In this document: positions 7,600 to 15,547 of the stretch, in pieces
Layout: each line of letters begins with the position of its first letter
Position numbering within the stretch: the stretch's first letter is position 1
Assembly: GCA_016292455.1 (NCBI GenBank)
Contig: JAEDIL010000012.1
Span: 1-27,842, forward strand
DNA from: Clostridiaceae bacterium
GTDB taxonomy: Bacteria; Bacillota; Clostridia; Oscillospirales; Acutalibacteraceae
Length of the DNA stretch: 27,842 nucleotides
Reading direction: 5' to 3'
Notes under the pieces: model-generated
Told to the model about the DNA's origin: nothing
Database searches by the model: none
The model's input: only the letters and a program-made list of their open reading frames with translations
Position numbers and translations under genes: made by a program

Positions 7600-7627
7600 G
7601 TGCTGCGCGGAATGTGTCAGCTACTTT
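7600..7627. repeat. Short hairpin-forming intergenic repeat, copy 2
   Basis: Second copy of the segment at 31-58. GCTGCGC (7602-7608) pairs with GTG, bulged T, CAGC (7614-7621) around a 5-base loop. Compared with copy 1, one base pair changes from G-C to G·U on the plus strand and an outer G-C pair is gained, so the fold is kept. It lies directly after the stop codon of the minus-strand yfhO-family gene. Confidence 0.35.
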
Positions 7628-7631
7628 GCTG

Positions 7632-10556
7632 TTACGAACCGAAAATGTCGTTCCATTCCTTTTCGGTTACCTTTTCAATTGCAGAGGGCTCTTCAAGCGG
7701 AGCAAAAACCTCTCTGTGAACGTCGCCTCCGGAAACTGCCGGTGAAAAGATTTCCTTTCTCGGATAATCTCTGCGCGAGGTTATGTCAACCTTTTCAACA
7801 ATAAGCTCTTTTTCTGTCAGAACCGGTTCCTGCGGCTTTTCGCCGTCGCTGTCATCTGCTCCGTAGTAAACGCAGAAGTCAACGCTATTGTCGGTTTCCG
7901 TAAATACGGAAGCCTTTGCTTTCTTTTTGGTTTGCTTTCTGCGCTTTTTCAGGAGACTGATTATAGCAAGAAGAATTACAACGGCAAGGCAGAAGAGAGA
8001 AATTGCGGCTCCGGTCATAAGACCCTGTGTTTCATAGTTAAAGGAAATTTCGTGAGTTCCCTTTTTGACCTTGACGCCAATGAGTGCGTCACCGAGAGCA
8101 ACAATGTCATTTGAGGAAACCTTCTGACCGTCAAGCGTGATGCTCCAGCCCTCGTCATAGGGAACAGAGGTGTAAAGAATGCAGTCGTTTTCAGCGGTGA
8201 ATTTACCCGAAAACTTTGTGTCATCAAAGCTTGCAAGTTCAAGAACATTTGCAGAGAGTTTCTTGTAGCCGCTCTGGAAAACCCCATCATCAATTCTGTA
8301 AACGTGAAGCTTGAGACTGCCCTCGCTTTTTTCAAACGGAACGTTGATAGTGATTGTCTGGTCCTTTTCAAAATTTCCGATGTCAAAAAGGCTGTCCTGG
8401 TTTGTTGCCTTTGTAATTGTGCCGTGCGGTGTGTTGACAGAAATATCCTTTGAATCGGCGCCGTCAACGTAGAAGTAAACATAGTAGTTTCCGGCTTCTT
8501 TTGCTGTCAGATGGAAAGTTGCACTGCCGTCTGCTTCGGAATCGTTCTTTGAAAAGTAAAAATCGCCCTGGTCAAGCCCTTCTGAGAACGGCTCAACGTT
8601 CATATAGTTGATGTATTCAAAGTTGGCGCGGATAAAAACGTCTTTGCTTTCGCCTGTTGCTTTTTTGAAAAAGTCATTCTGAACGGCAAACGGGTCGGGA
8701 TTGGTCATGTCTTTTTCATAGTTCCAGCTTTCAACCGCGCTGCCAACGCAGAAAGCAAGGGGCAGATAATAATTGTTTGAATATGCCTGGAACTTATCGT
8801 TACTTGTCACGCTCTGATAATATTTGCTGTTGAGTATGTTGGGCGTGGTGTTGTTGACAACATACTTGATTGAATGCATGAGATTATAAACAGGAGTCTG
8901 CGGGGCGTAGGTGTAGCTGTTGATGCGGTTGCTCATCAGACCGAGGTGGTCTTCAAGCTTTGAAAGGCGCTCGTATGCCATTGAGGAAAAGACCGAAACG
9001 CCGTTGTAGCCAAACCAGCAGTTGTCCATTCTTGTTCTCAGATAGGAAAGCTCCATTCTGTAAAACTTTTCGTTTTCAACCGTGTCAATATAATCCTTGA
9101 TTTCCCGGAACTCGTCATAGTCGCCCTCATAGGATTCTCTTGTGATTGAATTCGGGAATGCGCTGACGTCGCAGATTATTACCTCGCTGCAAACGCAGAT
9201 GCAAAGCAGAACTGCAATTGAACTTTTCAGATATTTTTTGTCCTTGAAAATCGTCATCAGAAGAACATAGAAAACTGCAAAAATGAGGGTAATATAAACC
9301 GTTCCGTCTCCGACGTTCTTGCTTTCGATTTTTTCAACAAGGAAAACAAAGAAGAGCAGCGCCGCGCCTGCAAGACCTATCTGTCTTGAAGAGAATTCCC
9401 TGATGCGCAGGAATGTCTTGTATGCCATTACAAGTAAAATGAATGAATATATGAATGAAAAGCGGTACGGCAGGTCATTCGGGAAATGCATTCCGTGCCA
9501 GATATAGTTCAGGAAATTGAAGTTAAACGAGGCATAGAAAACAACGAGCAGTCCGATTGTTGCAAACTTTTCCTTTTTTGAAATTGTTTTTGTAAAGAAG
9601 TAGAGGACTGAAAGAATAATCGTAAGAATGCCGCAGTATACGTTCGGAAGAACATCGTCTCCGCTGCTTCTTATTGTTGTTGAAAGACTGCCGAAGTGAT
9701 TTGCAAAAAAGTCAAAAAAGGTAAAATAGGTTTTGACTTCCTGCGGGAACGAGCCTGAGGTTGCCGAACAGGTCTGAAGAATCTTATATGTGGGAATGAG
9801 GGCGAACGCAATGAGACCGGCGGCAAGAAGGGAAGCTCCTGCAAAACGGAAGCCGCTTTTGATGAAACGTTTAAAGACTTTTCCTTTTTCGCAGTCGCAA
9901 ATCACTGAATAATAGATGAAATATATCACTGAAAACAGGCAGAGCATATATGACATATAGTAATTTGAAAAAAGCGAAAGGGCAAGCGCACCGGTATAAA
10001 GGCCAATTCTGCCGTTTTTGATGATTCTCTCAATGCCGAGGAGGATTACGGGCAGAAGAACCATGGCGTCAAGCCACATGATGTTCCAGTAATATGCAAG
10101 CATATAGGCGCAGAACGAATATAAAATTCCGAACGCTATTGAAACCGGAGACTGATTGTGCAGAGACTTTTTGAGATACCATGTGAAAGCTGCGGAAGCG
10201 AGAGCTGCCTTAATAACAACCATGGCAGCGATTGCCTCCGGAACATTTGAATGACCGAAGAAAACAACAATTGCGCCGATAGGACTTGAAAGATAATTGA
10301 AGTAGTTGCCGAGAAAACAGCTTCCGAGCCCGCTCTGCCACGAATACTGCAAAGAACCCTTTGAAAAAATCTTATCATAAAGTTCACTGAAAAGCGGTCC
10401 GTACTGGTGATATAGATCCATTCGCAGCACCGTATTGCCGCCGAACGGATAGACCTGAGTGCAGAGATATACAATCAGCATCAGCGCCGCGGAAGCGCCG
10501 AAAGCGAGCAAAACAAACCGATTGTCATAAAAAATCCTGCTTTTTTTCTTACTCAT
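7632..10556 (-). CDS. YfhO-family multi-pass membrane protein
   Basis: A 974-residue integral membrane protein of the YfhO family (GT-C-like glycosyltransferase fold). In other Firmicutes, members add sugars to lipoteichoic acid or other surface polymers using lipid-linked sugar donors. The N-terminal half (about 15-460) holds a dozen or so hydrophobic segments. The first outside loop has MDLYHQYGPLFSELY, the usual acidic region of the family. Residues about 460-840 are soluble and probably extracytoplasmic, followed by a last membrane segment (845-869), a KKRRKQTKKK stop-transfer stretch and an acidic tail of about 95 residues. That tail makes it longer than B. subtilis YfhO. AAGG before the ATG supports the start. 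It is a single-gene transcript, convergent with spoIVA and divergent from spoIIIA. The sugar and acceptor cannot be read from sequence. Confidence 0.88.
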   Translation of the reverse strand: MSKKKSRIFYDNRFVLLAFGASAALMLIVYLCTQVYPFGGNTVLRMDLYHQYGPLFSELYDKIFSKGSLQYSWQSGLGSCFLGNYFNYLSSPIGAIVVFFGHSNVPEAIAAMVVIKAALASAAFTWYLKKSLHNQSPVSIAFGILYSFCAYMLAYYWNIMWLDAMVLLPVILLGIERIIKNGRIGLYTGALALSLFSNYYMSYMLCLFSVIYFIYYSVICDCEKGKVFKRFIKSGFRFAGASLLAAGLIAFALIPTYKILQTCSATSGSFPQEVKTYFTFFDFFANHFGSLSTTIRSSGDDVLPNVYCGILTIILSVLYFFTKTISKKEKFATIGLLVVFYASFNFNFLNYIWHGMHFPNDLPYRFSFIYSFILLVMAYKTFLRIREFSSRQIGLAGAALLFFVFLVEKIESKNVGDGTVYITLIFAVFYVLLMTIFKDKKYLKSSIAVLLCICVCSEVIICDVSAFPNSITRESYEGDYDEFREIKDYIDTVENEKFYRMELSYLRTRMDNCWFGYNGVSVFSSMAYERLSKLEDHLGLMSNRINSYTYAPQTPVYNLMHSIKYVVNNTTPNILNSKYYQSVTSNDKFQAYSNNYYLPLAFCVGSAVESWNYEKDMTNPDPFAVQNDFFKKATGESKDVFIRANFEYINYMNVEPFSEGLDQGDFYFSKNDSEADGSATFHLTAKEAGNYYVYFYVDGADSKDISVNTPHGTITKATNQDSLFDIGNFEKDQTITINVPFEKSEGSLKLHVYRIDDGVFQSGYKKLSANVLELASFDDTKFSGKFTAENDCILYTSVPYDEGWSITLDGQKVSSNDIVALGDALIGVKVKKGTHEISFNYETQGLMTGAAISLFCLAVVILLAIISLLKKRRKQTKKKAKASVFTETDNSVDFCVYYGADDSDGEKPQEPVLTEKELIVEKVDITSRRDYPRKEIFSPAVSGGDVHREVFAPLEEPSAIEKVTEKEWNDIFGS

Positions 10557-10592
10557 TATTAGCCTTCTTTCTGTTAACTATGTAGCTTTTTC

Positions 10593-10621
10593 ATAATACT
10601 ATATTTTGCCCGTAAGTTCAA
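10593..10621 (-). promoter_or_regulatory. Sigma-A promoter of the yfhO-family gene
   Basis: On the minus strand, TTGAAC (10616-10621) is followed by a 17-base spacer and TATTAT (10593-10598). The leader to the ATG at 10556 is about 30 bases. The -35 overlaps one arm of an AATAGTT/AACTATT inverted repeat. Confidence 0.6.
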
Positions 10622-10639
10622 TAGTTAAAAAAAACTATT
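10620..10639. promoter_or_regulatory. Inverted repeat in the divergent yfhO / spoIIIA gap
   Basis: AATAGTT (10620-10626) and AACTATT (10633-10639) form a 7-bp inverted repeat around AAAAAA. A third AACTAT occurs at 10576-10581. The first arm overlaps the -35 of the yfhO promoter, a position where a bound protein could block transcription. AT-rich repeats arise easily by chance, so this is only a candidate operator. Confidence 0.25.
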
Positions 10640-10685
10640 CTAACAAAGGACTTGTACACATATTTTATTATTGGAGGTGGTCATA

Positions 10686-11690
10686 ATGAAACAGTTTGAG
10701 GAGGCGGTGTCAATTGTTCCGGAATCGTTGCGCCGCTGTCTGCTCGGAATCGGAGAGGAAAGGAAAAAAAGCGTCTGCGAAATCCGTTTGCGGGCAAACA
10801 GACCGGTTGTTCTTGTTTCGGGCAACGAAAGCTTTGTTTTGAACAACAATTCCTCTCTTGGAAAAGAAACCGGAAACGCCGCCGTCTGCACGGCAGGACA
10901 GCTTGAAGAGACGTTTGCCTGCCTTTGCGGCTACTCGGTTCAGTCCTGCCAGAACGATATTGCAAACGGCTTTGTTACGATGCCCGGCGGTCACCGCGTC
11001 GGAATTACCGGAACAGCGGTCAGTAACGACGGAAAGAATGTTGCTTCGCTGCGGAATGTCTGCTCGCTTAACATAAGGGTGGCGCGGGAAATTTGCGGAA
11101 GCTCTGACGAAATATATAATCGCGTGTTCAAAAAGAAGAGCATAAGCGGTCTTTTAATTGCCGGACCGCCTGCAAGCGGAAAAACAACTGTCCTGCGTGA
11201 CCTTATCAGACGCCTTTCCGGCTTTGAGGGCGGAAACGGTCTGAAAGTCTGCGTGATTGATGAGCGCGGCGAGCTTGCGGCGATGAACAACGGCGTTTGT
11301 CTTAATGACATCGGAGTGAACAGCGATGTTTTGACTTCATATCCGAAAAACAGTGCAATAACCTCTGCGGTCAGAACAATGTCTCCGCAGATTGTTGCCT
11401 GCGACGAAATTTCAACCGATGACGAAATCCGTGCAATTGCCGGCGGTGCGAACAGCGGCGTCGTTTTTATTGCAACGGTTCACGCGGCAAGCTTTTCCGA
11501 GCTGATTCAACGCAGGCAGATTGAACTGCTTCTGGACATCGGCTGCTTCCGGAATGTTGTTCTTCTTTCGGGAAAGGGTAAGCCCTGCACAGTTGAAAAT
11601 ATCTATGAGGTCGGTGAACTGAAAGATGAAATATACAGGCGGCGTTTTGGTGTGGTTGGCGCTGACTGCTTTGGGTACGATTGCGGCTGA
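10686..11690 (+). CDS. spoIIIAA: Stage III sporulation protein AA, secretion-type ATPase
   Basis: SpoIIIAA is the cytoplasmic ATPase of the SpoIIIA-SpoIIQ complex, the channel joining mother cell and forespore after engulfment; it resembles type II/IV secretion ATPases. The 334-residue product has Walker A GPPASGKTT (160-168), Walker B VCVIDERGE (188-196), and the downstream QIVACDEIS (235-243) and FIATVHAAS (261-269) of this ATPase class. The ATG at 10686 is chosen because GGAGGTGG lies 6 bases upstream; an earlier TTG at 10671 would sit inside that site. It leads the complete eight-gene operon. The last ~20 codons overlap spoIIIAB in another frame. I found no convincing sigma-E promoter in the 130-base upstream gap. 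Confidence 0.96.
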   Translation: MKQFEEAVSIVPESLRRCLLGIGEERKKSVCEIRLRANRPVVLVSGNESFVLNNNSSLGKETGNAAVCTAGQLEETFACLCGYSVQSCQNDIANGFVTMPGGHRVGITGTAVSNDGKNVASLRNVCSLNIRVAREICGSSDEIYNRVFKKKSISGLLIAGPPASGKTTVLRDLIRRLSGFEGGNGLKVCVIDERGELAAMNNGVCLNDIGVNSDVLTSYPKNSAITSAVRTMSPQIVACDEISTDDEIRAIAGGANSGVVFIATVHAASFSELIQRRQIELLLDIGCFRNVVLLSGKGKPCTVENIYEVGELKDEIYRRRFGVVGADCFGYDCG

Positions 11691-12123
11691 GCTTCTTTCC
11701 CGCAGGGTAAAAGCCATTGAGAGCGTGCTTCTGCTTTTGAAAAGGATTGAGCTTGAAGTGAGACAGTTTTCAAGTCCGTTTCCTCAGCTGATGGAAAAAA
11801 TCGCAAACGAAGAAAAGGAAAGCGGTATCGCCGATGATTGCGTGCGCCGCCTGAACGCCGGGGAAAGCTTTCCGAAGGCGTGGGAAAACGGAATAAAAAA
11901 CAGCCGCCTGCCTTTCAAAAAAGAGGAGAGGATAGCGCTTTCGCGACTCGGAAAAAGCCTTTCCGCCTGCGACAGAGAAGGTGTTTTTCAGGTGCTCGGC
12001 ATCTGTTCGGAGCGCTTTGAGCTTTTTCTGAGCGAAGCAAAGCAGACCAAAGAAAAGTATTCAAAGCTATGTCTGTTTTCCGGAGTTTTTGTAGGAGGAA
12101 TGATTTTTATATCAATATCATGA
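11626..12123 (+). CDS. spoIIIAB: Stage III sporulation protein AB
   Basis: A 165-residue membrane protein of the SpoIIIA complex, related to GspF-type inner-membrane secretion components and thought to work with the SpoIIIAA ATPase. It has one hydrophobic segment at the N-terminus (about 5-22, GVLVWLALTALGTIAAELL) and one at the C-terminus (about 148-165), with a helical soluble part between. The ATG at 11626 makes a 65-base overlap with spoIIIAA. Later TTG (11647) or GTG (11650) codons would reduce the overlap but cut into the first membrane segment, so the ATG is preferred. A GGTG 9 bases upstream is a weak ribosome site, suggesting coupling to spoIIIAA translation. Confidence 0.93.
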   Translation: MKYTGGVLVWLALTALGTIAAELLSRRVKAIESVLLLLKRIELEVRQFSSPFPQLMEKIANEEKESGIADDCVRRLNAGESFPKAWENGIKNSRLPFKKEERIALSRLGKSLSACDREGVFQVLGICSERFELFLSEAKQTKEKYSKLCLFSGVFVGGMIFISIS

Positions 12124-12156
12124 ACGCTGAATTATGTAATCAGGATGGGTTAAGAC

Positions 12157-12351
12157 ATGGAAATAGATTTGATTTTCAAAATTGCCGCAATCGGAATAAT
12201 AGTATCAATTCTCAATCAGATTCTTGTCCGCGCCGAAAAAGGCGAATACGCAACGCTGACAACGCTCATGGGAATAATAATCGTGCTTCTCATGCTTGTT
12301 CCGGAAATCAGAGAGCTTTTTGAAAAAGTGAAGGAGCTGATTCGGTTTTGA
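12157..12351 (+). CDS. spoIIIAC: Stage III sporulation protein AC
   Basis: A 64-residue protein with two hydrophobic helices (about 5-23 and 32-48) separated by a short polar turn containing RAEKGEYA, the usual SpoIIIAC form. SpoIIIAC and SpoIIIAD are small inner-membrane components of the mother-cell side of the channel, with distant likeness to type III export proteins. AGGATGG lies upstream of the ATG. Its stop TGA overlaps the TTG start of spoIIIAD (TTGA), which is typical for co-translated complex subunits. Confidence 0.95.
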   Translation: MEIDLIFKIAAIGIIVSILNQILVRAEKGEYATLTTLMGIIIVLLMLVPEIRELFEKVKELIRF

Positions 12352-12737
12352 GTCTCGTTTTGAAAATTGCGGCGGTCGCGCTTGCTGCTTCGCTCCTTTC
12401 CTCGTTCCTTAAAGAAAGCAGACCGGAATTTGTTTTGCCCTTGCAGCTGGGCTTTGTTGTTGTCGTTTGCGCTCTTGTAATTAGCTTTTTAACCCGTAAT
12501 ATCGGCAGTATTTTTGAAAAGTACGCTTGTTCGGTTATCCCGGACTCATACATATCGGTAATGCTCAAAGGAATGCTTGTCAGCGTGGTATGCACTGTCT
12601 GTGCCTCGCTTTGCAGGGAGAACGGGAGCCGGGCATTGGCTGACGCTGTTGAGTTTTCCGGCAGGGTGCTTATCCTTGTTTTTTGTGTTCCGTTTATCAG
12701 GTCTGTTCTTGAAACGGCGCTTATGTATGTAAGATGA
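12348..12737 (+). CDS. spoIIIAD: Stage III sporulation protein AD
   Basis: A 129-residue membrane protein with three to four hydrophobic segments (about 5-20, 28-46, 70-85, 105-125), matching the SpoIIIAD family in size and layout. It is a polytopic component of the SpoIIIA channel. The start is a TTG overlapping the spoIIIAC stop; AAGGAG at 12331-12336 is 11 bases upstream, a little far but usable. No in-frame ATG near the N-terminus gives an intact first membrane segment. The 3' end overlaps the spoIIIAE start as ATGA. Confidence 0.93.
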   Translation: MSLVLKIAAVALAASLLSSFLKESRPEFVLPLQLGFVVVVCALVISFLTRNIGSIFEKYACSVIPDSYISVMLKGMLVSVVCTVCASLCRENGSRALADAVEFSGRVLILVFCVPFIRSVLETALMYVR

Positions 12738-13840
12738 TGAAAAAGCTTTTATATTTAATAGTCTGCTTATTGCTCATTATGCCGTTTTCTGTGCCGGCAT
12801 CCGGCGAAAACGAAACTCAGGAAATTGCCGAAGAAGCACAAAGGGCACTCTTTTCGGCGTTTGACAGTGAAACAAAAGATGCGCTCGCTTCGTTCGGACT
12901 TGATGAAATCGATCCGGAAAGGATTTTTGATGTTTCTTTTGAGAGTATAACTGCTTACTTTGGGACGAACCTCAAAGAAAAGTCAAAAGACTCCGTAAAA
13001 ATGTTTTTTGAGCTGTTGGGCGCACTGATTATTGTTTTTGTTTTTGCGAGCCTGAAAGGTGAAAAAAACTCGGATATTCTCGAAACGCTTTCTGTCTGCG
13101 TTTTTGCTTTGCTGCTTTCGCAGCGGATTGAAGCTCTGCTGAATTCGGCGGTGACAATAATTGATTCGCTTTCAAAGCTGATGCTCGGTTTCGTGCCGGT
13201 TTATGCAGGAATTGTCGCCGCTTCGGGAAGTCCGGTCAGCGCCGCAGGATACAGCTCCCTGACTCTGCTTTTTGCCCAAGGTGTTTCGGCTTTTTCAAGC
13301 AAGCTTCTTGTTCCGTTCTGCGGAGTAGTCATTTGTCTGACAATTGCTTTTTCGGTTAACAGCCGTTTGAACGCCGGCCGTTTTATTTCAGCTGCCGGGC
13401 GGGTCGGAACGTTTTCTCTGGGAGCAATTTCAGCGTTTTTTACGGGCTTTCTTGCGCTTAAAAATGTTCTTGCTTCTTCTGCCGATGCGGCAGGGGTACG
13501 CGGCTTGCGCTTTCTTGTCAGCAACCTCATTCCCGTTGTGGGAAGCGCAATGAGCGACGCATATTCGGCGTTTGCCGGAAGTATAAATCTAATAAAAGGC
13601 TCTGTTGCCGTTGTCGGAATTGTTGCCGTTGTTGTTTGCACTTTGCCACTGGTGCTTGAACTTGTGTTAAATCTCGGAGTTCTTTCGGCGCTCACCTTTG
13701 CGGCGGAAATAGCTTCTCAGAGGGGTATTCTTTCGCTTTTCAAGGGCTTTTCGGTTGCAGTCAGAATGCTGCTGCTTGCGCTTGTTTATGAGGTGTTCAT
13801 AATAATCATTTCAACGGGACTTATGCTCAGCGTTCACTGA
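12734..13840 (+). CDS. spoIIIAE: Stage III sporulation protein AE
   Basis: A 368-residue polytopic membrane protein of the SpoIIIA complex. It begins with a cleavable-looking signal sequence (MMKKLLYLIVCLLLIMPFSV, residues 1-20) followed by PASGENE, then a soluble acidic stretch to about residue 90 and roughly seven hydrophobic segments to the C-terminus. This is the usual SpoIIIAE architecture. The start ATGATG overlaps the spoIIIAD stop; either ATG (12734 or 12737) could be used and the products differ by one Met. A 49-base gap with GGAGG leads to spoIIIAF. Confidence 0.95.
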   Translation: MMKKLLYLIVCLLLIMPFSVPASGENETQEIAEEAQRALFSAFDSETKDALASFGLDEIDPERIFDVSFESITAYFGTNLKEKSKDSVKMFFELLGALIIVFVFASLKGEKNSDILETLSVCVFALLLSQRIEALLNSAVTIIDSLSKLMLGFVPVYAGIVAASGSPVSAAGYSSLTLLFAQGVSAFSSKLLVPFCGVVICLTIAFSVNSRLNAGRFISAAGRVGTFSLGAISAFFTGFLALKNVLASSADAAGVRGLRFLVSNLIPVVGSAMSDAYSAFAGSINLIKGSVAVVGIVAVVVCTLPLVLELVLNLGVLSALTFAAEIASQRGILSLFKGFSVAVRMLLLALVYEVFIIIISTGLMLSVH

Positions 13841-13889
13841 AAACGGGCTGTTTGTCTGAAAAATCTGACTTAAAATCGGAGGAAGGATA

Positions 13890-14366
13890 ATGGGAACAGT
13901 TAAAAGCTGGGCGGCGCTTGCCGCCGTGACTGCTGTTGTCAGTGCCGTTTTTGTTTCGCTTCTGCCAACGGGAAAAATGAAAAATGCGTTTTCGGCTCTT
14001 GTGGGGGTAATCCTCATTTGCGCTTTGATTTCGCCGTTTATGCAAGACGCAAAAATTGACTCAGACCTTTTTGATGATTATTCCGCCGCCCTGGAAGAGG
14101 ACGGGGACAGATTCAGAAAGAAAAGTGAAGAGACGGCGGTAATCGTGGCTCAAAAGGGGTACGAAAACGCTGTGAGAGAAAGGCTCATTCAGGACGGACT
14201 GAAAGCGGAAAGCGTGAATGTAGTCTGTGACGGTGATTTTCGGGCGGTGCAAGTCAATCTGACTTTCAAAAAGGGGATTGACGAAAAAAAAGCACGTCAT
14301 GCCGTTAAAGAGATTTGCGAAAATGCCGAAGTCAACATAAAGTGGGTGAAAGAAAATGAAGAATAA
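13890..14366 (+). CDS. spoIIIAF: Stage III sporulation protein AF
   Basis: A 158-residue protein with two N-terminal hydrophobic helices (about 5-24 and 32-50) and a soluble C-terminal domain (about 60-158) ending in an alpha-beta fold with VNVVCDGDFRAVQVNLTF. SpoIIIAF is a conserved membrane component of the feeding-tube channel; its soluble domain resembles the ring-building folds of other members. GGAGG lies 7-8 bases before the ATG. Its 3' end overlaps spoIIIAG by 11 bases. Confidence 0.93.
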   Translation: MGTVKSWAALAAVTAVVSAVFVSLLPTGKMKNAFSALVGVILICALISPFMQDAKIDSDLFDDYSAALEEDGDRFRKKSEETAVIVAQKGYENAVRERLIQDGLKAESVNVVCDGDFRAVQVNLTFKKGIDEKKARHAVKEICENAEVNIKWVKENEE

Positions 14367-14886
14367 AGCACTCAGTGCGTTGTCTCAATGGGTCAGGGAA
14401 AACAAAAAAATTGCTTTTGTTGTTGCGCTCGGAATTATCGGTATGGTTCTGATTTTTGTTTCGGGACTTGACCCCGGAGAAAAAAAGGAGAGTGCAGAGG
14501 CTGCTGTTTCGCGGGAAACCTATGAGCAGGAAGTTGAGCAAAGGCTGAAAAGGCTGATTGAAAGCATTGAAGGCGCGGGAAAAGCGGAAATAATGATTGT
14601 TTTTGAGTCGTCGCAGGAATCGGTATTTGCCCGGGATCTGAGCGAGGACGTTGAGGAAGCACAAAAGGATAATTCAAGAAAAACCGAGGACAAATATGTG
14701 ATTGTTGAAAACAACGGGAGTGAAAGCGGTCTGCTGACAAAAGCAGTCTATCCGAAAGTGAGCGGCGTTGCCGTCTGCTGTGACGGGGCGTCGGACAGTG
14801 TAATCAGGCAGCGGATAATTGAAACTGTTTCCGCGTTGTTTGATATAAATTCAACCAATATCAGTGTTGTCCGCAGAGCCGGATAG
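14356..14886 (+). CDS. spoIIIAG: Stage III sporulation protein AG
   Basis: A 176-residue protein with one N-terminal membrane helix (about 18-36, IAFVVALGIIGMVLIFVSG) and a soluble domain expected between the two spore membranes. In B. subtilis, SpoIIIAG forms a large ring resembling secretion-system rings and is a main part of the channel. The C-terminal AVYPKVSGVAVCCDGASD and the LFDINSTNISVVRRAG ending are typical of the ring-building fold. The ATG overlaps spoIIIAF by 11 bases with only a weak GGGTGAAAG ribosome site, suggesting coupling. A 14-base gap separates it from spoIIIAH. Confidence 0.95.
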   Translation: MKNKALSALSQWVRENKKIAFVVALGIIGMVLIFVSGLDPGEKKESAEAAVSRETYEQEVEQRLKRLIESIEGAGKAEIMIVFESSQESVFARDLSEDVEEAQKDNSRKTEDKYVIVENNGSESGLLTKAVYPKVSGVAVCCDGASDSVIRQRIIETVSALFDINSTNISVVRRAG

Positions 14887-14900
14887 TCAGGAGGAAACCT

Positions 14901-15506
14901 ATGAGTATTTTTGCAAAGAAAAAGCAGATTCTTTCCGCAACGTTGATTGTTGCGCTGGCAGCCGCAGTAACCGTGAATTGGTATTATTCAAAGCCGACAA
15001 AAAAGCCGGCGGCTGATTCCGGAACTTCACAGAGTACCGAGTCTGAACGCAAGAACCTTGGCGATTCGCTTCTGGTTGCAGGCAGCAGTGTCAGCGAGGA
15101 AAATTCCGCAGACGAAACCGGCGGAACAACTGCTGCGGAAGAAGGAAACGTTTCAGACGAAGAGTATTTTGCTTCGGTTCGTCTTGAACAGTCGAAGGCG
15201 AATGCAGAGGTCGAAAATATAATAAAAAAGGCAATTGAAAGCACATCTCTCAATGATACCGATAAAAAAGAACTCAGTCTGCTGCTTGATAAGTATAACG
15301 CCGACATCAAAACGCAGAGCGACTGCGAAGCACTCATAAAGGCAAAAATCGGGGGCGAGTGCGTTGTAATAATTAACGGTCAGACTGCCCAGGTTATTAT
15401 TGAAAGCGGAAAGTCAAACGAGACTGCGGTGTTACAGATTACTGAAATTATTGTAAACAACACGCATATTTCGCCTGAAAATTTGACAATAATTGAAGCA
15501 AAATAG
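14901..15506 (+). CDS. spoIIIAH: Stage III sporulation protein AH
   Basis: A 201-residue protein with one N-terminal membrane helix (about 10-28) and a Ser/Thr/Glu-rich linker to about residue 85. It ends in a soluble YscJ/FliF-like domain (about 90-201) with YFASVRLEQSKANAEVENII. SpoIIIAH binds forespore SpoIIQ across the intermembrane space and so joins the two halves of the channel. GGAGG sits 7 bases before the ATG. It closes the operon. No T-run hairpin follows it, and the nusB promoter begins 1 base after the stop, so read-through into nusB during sporulation is possible. Confidence 0.95.
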   Translation: MSIFAKKKQILSATLIVALAAAVTVNWYYSKPTKKPAADSGTSQSTESERKNLGDSLLVAGSSVSEENSADETGGTTAAEEGNVSDEEYFASVRLEQSKANAEVENIIKKAIESTSLNDTDKKELSLLLDKYNADIKTQSDCEALIKAKIGGECVVIINGQTAQVIIESGKSNETAVLQITEIIVNNTHISPENLTIIEAK

Positions 15507-15535
15507 TTGTTTGCTTTTTAAAAATGTGGTACAAT
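15507..15535 (+). promoter_or_regulatory. Sigma-A promoter of the nusB operon
   Basis: TTGTTT (15507-15512), a 17-base spacer, then TACAAT (15530-15535). The -10 matches consensus at 5 of 6 positions. A start near 15542 gives a leader of about 200 bases before nusB. Confidence 0.65.
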
Positions 15536-15547
15536 ATCCCCAAGTAC

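Noticed and set aside
7525..7719. Plus-strand open frame of 64 codons between spoIVA and yfhO
   Set aside because: It runs through the terminator hairpin and into the end of the yfhO-family gene, has no ribosome site and no recognisable protein sequence.
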